Origin: Erysipelothrix sp. UBA3377
Lineage (GTDB): Bacteria; Bacillota_I; Bacilli_A; Erysipelotrichales; Erysipelotrichaceae
Assembly (NCBI GenBank): GCA_002359085.1
Contig: DEQB01000011.1
Coordinates: 1 to 17,394, forward strand
Reading direction: 5' to 3'
DNA: 17,394 bases
Shown piece after piece: positions 12,655 to 17,394 of the stretch (position 1 is its first letter; the number at the start of each line of letters is the position of its first letter). The position numbers and the translations under genes are program-made. The notes beneath the pieces are model-generated. The model was given only the letters and a program-made list of their open reading frames with translations, was not told where the DNA came from and did no database searches.

Positions 12655-13839
12655 ATGAATAAAAAAATGTTTTCACTTTCGATGCCAAAGGGCTTTTCAA
12701 AAATCATCCATGCCAGTATTTTAATATTGACATTTTTTGGCGTGTTCATGATTGTATCTGCCAATGCGACCATCAATGCACTGGAATGGACCGTTTTACT
12801 GACTGTCATTATCAAAGAATTGATATTCATTGTAGCGTCGTATGTTTTAATGGTCTTTGTGGCCCGTAACTTTAGTTTAAAGAGACTGTCTAAGTTTTAT
12901 TTCCCATTACTCTTATTCACACTTGGATTGCTTGTAGCGACACAACTGTTCAGTCCCGTGGGTGGGGCACGAGCTTGGATTCGTTTGGGACCGATTTCTA
13001 TTCAACCCAGTGAATTTGCGAAAGTCATGGTTATTCTGGTTATGGCTGAATCATTTGGTGATAAGAAAAATCCTAAATTGAAATTTGATCAACTCGCCAC
13101 CCATCCATTTGTGGTGGTTGCGATTATCGTATTTATTGTATTTATAATGCAAAGTGACTTTGGTAGTGCAGCAATTATTGCCTTAATTGCGCTGTTAACC
13201 TTTATGACCTATTCAAATAAAATCTTAAGAAAATGGCAAACTGTTCTATTTGTATTATTTGTATTGGGTATCGTTGTGATGGTTTTGAGTACCAGTACCG
13301 TTTTTATGAACTTTTTAGGAAATTTTACATTCATTCCTGAGTATATGATTGACAGATTTAGAGTCAGTGCCAATCCGTTTATGGATCGTCACAATGCGGG
13401 TGCACAAATTTTTAATGGTTTGGCTGCTTTTGTGAGTGGGGGACTGTTTGGTGTTGGATATAATAAGGGTTTCTTAAAGTTTAGTTTTATTTATGCCTCT
13501 GAATCTGACTCCATTCTTGCGGTGATTGTTGAAGAACTTGGATTTGTATTTGGTTTTATGCCCATTATTATTTTATATGCTATTATCATCTTTCAATTGA
13601 TGAAGTATACCTTCTTAGTAGAAAGTGAAAAAGACAAAACAATTCTAATTGGAACGATTGCTTATATATTTGTACACTTCTTATTTAATGTAGGTGGAGT
13701 GACTGCTTTTATTCCGTTGACGGGTGTGCCGCTTTTGTTTATTTCTGCCGGTGGTTCAAGTCGACTTGCGATTATGCTTGCCATTGGTCTTTGTCAGAAT
13801 GTAATTTCTAGATATAAGCGTAGTTTGGTTAAATTATGA
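12655..13839 (+). CDS. ftsW: SEDS-family peptidoglycan polymerase, FtsW type
   Basis: This is a polytopic membrane protein of 394 residues with about ten hydrophobic segments. SEDS proteins polymerise lipid II into glycan strands. FtsW does this at the division septum with a class B penicillin-binding protein. Signatures are GGARAWIRLGPISIQPSEFAK (near residue 105), the catalytic-loop ESDSILAVIVEELGF with Asp285, and FNVGGVTAFIPLTGVPLLFIS near the end. The last resembles FtsW (NIGGVxxxIPLTGVPLPF) more than RodA (NIGMTxGLLPVTGIP). Two changes stand out: PLLF for PLPF, and SAGGSS for SYGGSS. There is no ribosome-binding site before ATG 12655, and alternative Met codons 5 and 10 have none either. 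It is translationally coupled to rsmD by an ATGA overlap. FtsW versus RodA is likely but not certain. Confidence 0.86.
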   Translation: MNKKMFSLSMPKGFSKIIHASILILTFFGVFMIVSANATINALEWTVLLTVIIKELIFIVASYVLMVFVARNFSLKRLSKFYFPLLLFTLGLLVATQLFSPVGGARAWIRLGPISIQPSEFAKVMVILVMAESFGDKKNPKLKFDQLATHPFVVVAIIVFIVFIMQSDFGSAAIIALIALLTFMTYSNKILRKWQTVLFVLFVLGIVVMVLSTSTVFMNFLGNFTFIPEYMIDRFRVSANPFMDRHNAGAQIFNGLAAFVSGGLFGVGYNKGFLKFSFIYASESDSILAVIVEELGFVFGFMPIIILYAIIIFQLMKYTFLVESEKDKTILIGTIAYIFVHFLFNVGGVTAFIPLTGVPLLFISAGGSSRLAIMLAIGLCQNVISRYKRSLVKL

Positions 13840-14369
13840 GAATTATTGCAGGCAGACATAAAGGGCGTAATTTAAAAACGCTTAAAGGGGATACGACTCG
13901 GCCTTCTTCAGATCGGATGAAGGAAGCTTTGTTTAACCAACTGGGTCCATTTTTTGATTCAGGATATTTTCTGGATTGTTTTTCTGGCAGTGGTGCCGTG
14001 GGTTTAGAGGCAATCAGTCGTGGTATGGAACATGCTACTTTGATTGAAAAGGATGCGCAGGCTTTTAAAATCATTAAAAAGAATATTGAAGTTTTGGAAG
14101 TTCAAAATCAAACCAATCTGTTAAGAGGTGATGCGAAGCACATTCTCATGACATTGAAGGATAAATATGATATTATATTCATGGATCCGCCCTATGATTA
14201 TAAGGGGTTAGAATCCATCATGGAAATTTCAAAAAATTTGTTGAAGCAATCGGGTCTACTGATTGTTGAAACACACAAAGATACAGTTCTATCTGAAGTA
14301 TCGGGTCTGATTCAATATGACCAACGTGAATATGGATTGGCTAAATTACATTACTATAGAATGCCTTAG
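13836..14369 (+). CDS. rsmD: 16S rRNA (guanine966-N2)-methyltransferase
   Basis: RsmD methylates N2 of G966 in 16S rRNA using S-adenosylmethionine, during 30S assembly. The N-terminus MRIIAGRHKGRNLK and RPSSDRMKEALFNQL are family hallmarks. The SAM-binding segment is LDCFSGSGAVGLEAISRG, and the catalytic motif is MDPPY at residues 116-120. The 177-residue length is normal. The start overlaps the ftsW stop (ATGA) without a clear ribosome-binding site, so translation probably depends on ribosomes finishing ftsW. The 3' end is unusual only in that its last codons and stop codon form one arm and the loop of the terminator. In many Bacillota rsmD is followed by coaD. Here hrcA follows instead. Confidence 0.94.
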   Translation: MRIIAGRHKGRNLKTLKGDTTRPSSDRMKEALFNQLGPFFDSGYFLDCFSGSGAVGLEAISRGMEHATLIEKDAQAFKIIKKNIEVLEVQNQTNLLRGDAKHILMTLKDKYDIIFMDPPYDYKGLESIMEISKNLLKQSGLLIVETHKDTVLSEVSGLIQYDQREYGLAKLHYYRMP

Positions 14370-14380
14370 GGCATTTTTTA
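14358..14380 (+). terminator. Rho-independent terminator of ftsW-rsmD, containing the rsmD stop codon
   Basis: AATGCC (14360-14365) pairs with GGCATT (14370-14375) around TTAG, extended by a wobble and an A-T pair, and continues into a run of T to 14379. The left arm encodes the last two residues of RsmD, and the loop contains its TAG stop. Confidence 0.75.
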
Positions 14381-14384
14381 TTTA

Positions 14385-14411
14385 TTGGCACTCTATCCTT
14401 GACAGTGCTAA
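14385..14411. promoter_or_regulatory. CIRCE operator (HrcA binding site)
   Basis: TTGGCACTC, 9 bases, then CAGTGCTAA. The consensus is TTAGCACTC-N9-GAGTGCTAA. There is one difference in each arm and the spacer length is exact. HrcA, encoded immediately downstream, represses from this site until heat stress inactivates it. Confidence 0.93.
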
Positions 14412-14427
14412 ACGGTTGTATTATAAT
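14399..14427 (+). promoter_or_regulatory. SigA-type promoter of hrcA-grpE-dnaK
   Basis: TTGACA (14399-14404), a 17-base spacer and TATAAT (14422-14427) match the consensus perfectly. The -35 hexamer lies inside the CIRCE palindrome, so HrcA binding would block RNA polymerase. The predicted start is near 14434, giving a leader of about 28 bases with GGGAGG before the GTG start of hrcA. Confidence 0.9.
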
Positions 14428-14461
14428 ATACTAGGATATCGAAGAGGGAGGCGAAAAAACG

Positions 14462-15484
14462 GTGTTAACCCCAAGAAAAATTAGTATATTCAAAGCCATT
14501 GTTAAAGAGTTTATTGAAACAGCTGAGCCTGTTGGATCTAAACTTTTAATTGAAAAATATAACTTTGATTATTCATCCGCGACCATTCGAAATGAAATGA
14601 GCGATCTTGAGAAACTCGGTTTGATTGAAAAAACACACACATCCAGTGGTCGTGTTCCTTCAACCAAAGGATATCGTTTCTATGTAGAACACTTAATGGA
14701 AGAAGAAGTGAATGAGGGTATTGAACTTGTCATTACTCAAATATTCCAAGATCGAAAATTGGGATTGGATGAAGCAATCAGACAAAGTGTTGACATTTTG
14801 ACACAGATGACCAACCTTACTTCGATGGTATTGGGTCCCAGTGCTGGATCAGACACATTGAAAAATGTGAGACTGGTTCCGATCAGCGATACAAATGCCA
14901 TGGTAATATTCGTTACAGAGGGTGGACATGCAGAACATCGTATTTTCAATTTCGATGCGGATGTCTCCATTATGGAACTTGAATCTTGTACACAGATACT
15001 TGATGAAAGGCTCTCGGGAACACTCTTAAGTGAAGTCATTGAAAAAATGGAACATATTCGTCCAATTCTTTCAAAAAGAATGAGTGAATATGAAGTTCTG
15101 TTTGAAGCATTTGTGAATGCATTCATGCGCTTCGCGCAAGATGAAGTGTACCTCAGTGGTAAAGACAATATGCTTTATCAACCTGAGTTTGCGAATATAG
15201 ATAAATTAAAACAACTTACCATTATGTTAGAAAATTCTAATGTTTGGCAAGAAATGAGTGGCAATCACACGAATTTACGACTTCGCAAAGGCGAACACAG
15301 TGAGTTGATGTGGATTGACGATATGGCAGTTGTTACAAGTTCTGTATCTGTTGGAAAAGATGAAGAACACAAGCTGGTGGTTTTGGGACCAAGCCGTATG
15401 GAATATGGTCGTGTTATTAGCTTGGTAGAGTATGTCAGTAAAATGATAGAAGATGTTTATGGAGAAGGTGGGACAAATGAGTAA
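14462..15484 (+). CDS. hrcA: Heat-inducible transcription repressor HrcA
   Basis: HrcA binds CIRCE and represses chaperone operons. It needs GroEL to stay active, so unfolded protein relieves repression. The protein has 340 residues. The N-terminus is the winged-helix domain with MLTPRKISIFKAIVKEFIE, PVGSKLL and SSATIRNEMSDLEKLGLIEK, followed by the very conserved HTSSGRVPSTKGYRFYVE (about 59-76). The GAF-like middle and C-terminal VLGPSRMEYGRVISLVEYV complete the family pattern. The start is a GTG (14462) with GGGAGG about 10 bases upstream. No ATG fits the conserved N-terminus. It is the first gene of the operon and is autoregulated by the overlapping CIRCE. It overlaps grpE by 8 bases. Confidence 0.97.
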   Translation: MLTPRKISIFKAIVKEFIETAEPVGSKLLIEKYNFDYSSATIRNEMSDLEKLGLIEKTHTSSGRVPSTKGYRFYVEHLMEEEVNEGIELVITQIFQDRKLGLDEAIRQSVDILTQMTNLTSMVLGPSAGSDTLKNVRLVPISDTNAMVIFVTEGGHAEHRIFNFDADVSIMELESCTQILDERLSGTLLSEVIEKMEHIRPILSKRMSEYEVLFEAFVNAFMRFAQDEVYLSGKDNMLYQPEFANIDKLKQLTIMLENSNVWQEMSGNHTNLRLRKGEHSELMWIDDMAVVTSSVSVGKDEEHKLVVLGPSRMEYGRVISLVEYVSKMIEDVYGEGGTNE

Positions 15485-15998
15485 AGAAAAAGTAGTTGAA
15501 GAAACGATTGAAGAAGCTACTGAAGTAGAAGAAACAGATCCAATGAATTTATTGGAAGCAGAAAACAATACTTTGAAATTAAAAGTAAAAGAATTGGAAA
15601 ATGAATATTATAAAGCGTATGCGGATGCAGAAAACATTCGTAAACGTCAACAACGTGATTTTGAATTATCTATGAAGTATCGCATTCAATCATTTGCAGA
15701 AACGATATTACCTGCAATAGACAACCTTGAACGTGCGTTAAACGATAATTCACAGGGAGCAAGTTCTTATCGAGATGGTATTGTGATGATTTATGATCAA
15801 ATTATCAATGCCCTCAAACAAGAAGGCGTCGTTCCCATTGAAGCCTTAAACAAAGCGTTTGATCCAAACATTCACCAAGCATTGATGAGTGAATCAATTG
15901 AAGGTGTGGAGCCAAACATAGTTGTAGAAGAACTACAAAAAGGATATATGATTAAAGACCGCGTATTACGCGCAAGTCTTGTTAAAGTAAGTCAATAA
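15477..15998 (+). CDS. grpE: Nucleotide exchange factor GrpE
   Basis: GrpE releases ADP from DnaK and so resets the chaperone cycle. ATG 15477 (173 residues) is preferred over two ATGs 18 and 24 bases upstream because AAGGTGGG lies about 5 bases before it. The N-terminal 30 residues are acidic and probably disordered, and a long coiled coil (about 30-75) follows, containing YYKAYADAENIRKR, a GrpE hallmark. The C-terminal beta domain has FDPNIHQALM and VEELQKGYMIKDRVLRASLV, the region that docks on the DnaK nucleotide-binding domain. The start overlaps the hrcA stop by 8 bases (ATGAGTAA). The grpE stop is part of the AAGGAGG ribosome-binding site of dnaK. Confidence 0.96.
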   Translation: MSKEKVVEETIEEATEVEETDPMNLLEAENNTLKLKVKELENEYYKAYADAENIRKRQQRDFELSMKYRIQSFAETILPAIDNLERALNDNSQGASSYRDGIVMIYDQIINALKQEGVVPIEALNKAFDPNIHQALMSESIEGVEPNIVVEELQKGYMIKDRVLRASLVKVSQ

Positions 15999-16012
15999 GG
16001 AGGACAATAGAT

Positions 16013-17394
16013 ATGAGTAAAGTAATAGGAATTGACTTGGGTACCACCAACTCAGCGGTGGCCGTAGTTGAAGGTGGCGAAGCGAAAGTAATCACCAACC
16101 CAGAAGGAAACAGAACAACACCTTCTGTCGTAAGTTTTAAAAATGGCGAAAGAATTGTCGGGGATGCAGCAAAAAGACAAGTTGTAACAAACCCTAACAG
16201 TGCTTTAAGTATTAAGCGTTTGATGGGTTCAAGCGAAAAAGTTGAACTTGAAGGAAAACAATATACACCTGAAGAAATTTCAGCAATGATCTTGGGTTAT
16301 CTAAAGAGTTATGCAGAAGATTACTTGGGTGAAAAAGTTACCAAAGCAGTGGTTACAGTACCGGCTTACTTTAATGATGCACAACGTCAAGCAACAAAAG
16401 ATGCAGGACGTATTGCGGGATTAGAAGTAGAACGTATTATTAACGAACCTACCGCTGCTGCGCTTGCTTTTGGAATTGATAAAACAGATCAAGAACAAAA
16501 AGTATTGGTATTTGACCTTGGTGGTGGTACATTTGACGTTTCCATTCTTGAATTAGCAGAAGGAACATTTGAAGTACTTGCGACTGCTGGAGATAATGCA
16601 TTGGGTGGAGATGACTTCGATAATATCGTGGTTGACCATTTAGTGTCATTGTTTAAAAAAGAAAATGGCATTGATTTATCTAAAGATAAAATGGCGATGC
16701 AACGTCTTAAAGAATCCGCTGAAAAAGCGAAAAAAGAATTATCATCAACCATCAATACACAAATCAGCTTGCCCTTTATTTCTGCGGGTGAAGCAGGTCC
16801 ATTGCACCTTGAAACAACATTATCTCGTGCAAACTTTGACGCCATGACAAAGAGTTTAGTAGAACGTACATTGATACCTGTTCGCCAAGCACTTAAAGAT
16901 GCTGGTTTAACACGTAATGATATTCACCAAGTACTCTTAGTGGGTGGATCAACACGTATTCCTGCGGTTGTTGATGCAGTTAAAAATGAATTGGGTAAAG
17001 AACCTAACAAATCTGTAAACCCTGATGAAGTTGTTGCAATGGGTGCAGCAATTCAAGGTGGCGTTATTGCTGGAGATGTTAAAGATGTCTTATTATTAGA
17101 CGTAACACCGCTATCACTTGGTATTGAAACAATGGGTGGTGTGATGACTGTTCTAATCGAAAGAAATACAACCATTCCTACTTCTAAATCACAAGTATTC
17201 TCAACAGCAGCCGATAACCAACCTGCAGTAGATATTAACGTATTGCAAGGTGAAAGACCAATGTCTAAAGACAACAAACAATTGGGTCTGTTTAAACTCG
17301 ATGGTATTGCGCCTGCACCACGTGGTATTCCACAAATTGAAGTTACCTTTGATATTGACGTTAACGGTATCGTTAATGTATCAGCAATGGATAA
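16013..17394 (+). CDS. dnaK: Chaperone DnaK (Hsp70), truncated by the window end
   Basis: 460 codons are present, and the frame is still open at the last base. The nucleotide-binding domain is complete: GIDLGTTNSAVAVVEGG (6-22), VPAYFNDAQRQATKDAG, INEPTAAALAFG, DLGGGTFDVSILEL and VLLVGGSTRIPAV. The interdomain linker VLLLDVTPLSLGIETMGG follows, then the first part of the peptide-binding domain. DnaK binds exposed hydrophobic stretches and refolds proteins together with DnaJ and GrpE. The N-terminal quarter lacks the insertion found in Gram-negative DnaK, supporting assignment to Bacillota. AAGGAGG lies at 15997-16003, 9 bases before ATG 16013. dnaJ would be expected next, outside the window. 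Confidence 0.98.
   Translation, partial: MSKVIGIDLGTTNSAVAVVEGGEAKVITNPEGNRTTPSVVSFKNGERIVGDAAKRQVVTNPNSALSIKRLMGSSEKVELEGKQYTPEEISAMILGYLKSYAEDYLGEKVTKAVVTVPAYFNDAQRQATKDAGRIAGLEVERIINEPTAAALAFGIDKTDQEQKVLVFDLGGGTFDVSILELAEGTFEVLATAGDNALGGDDFDNIVVDHLVSLFKKENGIDLSKDKMAMQRLKESAEKAKKELSSTINTQISLPFISAGEAGPLHLETTLSRANFDAMTKSLVERTLIPVRQALKDAGLTRNDIHQVLLVGGSTRIPAVVDAVKNELGKEPNKSVNPDEVVAMGAAIQGGVIAGDVKDVLLLDVTPLSLGIETMGGVMTVLIERNTTIPTSKSQVFSTAADNQPAVDINVLQGERPMSKDNKQLGLFKLDGIAPAPRGIPQIEVTFDIDVNGIVNVSAMD

Noticed and set aside
14737..15168. 143-codon open frame on the minus strand inside hrcA
   Set aside because: It lies wholly antisense to a firmly identified gene, has no ribosome-binding site, and its Ser/Ile/Thr-rich translation resembles no family.
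16489..16845. 118-codon minus-strand open frame inside dnaK
   Set aside because: It is antisense to the DnaK ATPase domain. Long shadow frames are common opposite dnaK.

Overview
The window is a gene-dense, chromosomal housekeeping region of a low-GC Gram-positive bacterium (Bacillota). DnaK lacks the N-terminal insertion of Gram-negative homologues and reads very close to the Bacillus type, hrcA is preceded by a CIRCE operator, RNase J is present, and the order trmB - M42 aminopeptidase - ... - murC - DUF948 - ytxH-position gene - ccpA follows the Bacillus subtilis ytmQ-ytoP-...-murC-ytxG-ytxH-...-ccpA neighbourhood. AT-rich spacers and divergent orthologues suggest a lineage outside Bacillus. 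Erysipelotrichia is my best guess, but the sequence alone does not settle it. I see no IS element, prophage, CRISPR array, tRNA or rRNA.

Layout. (1) 1-519: the 3' end of metK on the plus strand, converging with tmcAL (minus, 512-1567). The metK terminator lies inside the antisense end of tmcAL. (2) 1684-5901, plus: a tightly packed operon of trmB, an M42 aminopeptidase, an unknown lipoprotein, a small acidic protein carrying two ISPIYG motifs (in the place where Bacillus has the sftA translocase), and murC. (3) 5902-8290, plus: a promoter overlapping the end of murC, with a cre-like palindrome on its -35 element, drives a DUF948 membrane protein, an acidic 11-residue-repeat protein and a CcpA-type regulator, ending in an intrinsic terminator. 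(4) 8297-8951: a consensus promoter, a leader of three consecutive hairpins and a Nudix hydrolase gene. (5) 8917-12552, minus: def, rnjA, a membrane-anchored calcineurin-like phosphoesterase with eroded metal motifs, and mnmM (ytqB). (6) 12655-14369, plus: ftsW and rsmD. ftsW has no Shine-Dalgarno sequence and may be leaderless. (7) 14385 to the window end, plus: CIRCE, promoter, hrcA, grpE and dnaK (cut by the window edge).

How the genes fit together: tRNA and rRNA modification and translation (trmB, tmcAL, mnmM, rsmD, def), RNA decay (rnjA), wall synthesis and division (murC, ftsW, possibly the ISPIYG protein), carbon control (ccpA) and heat shock (hrcA-grpE-dnaK). No complete new system is evident. 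The parts most worth a second look are the ISPIYG protein, the 11-residue-repeat protein, the degenerate phosphoesterase, the Nudix leader RNA and the cre-like site in the promoter of the ccpA operon.
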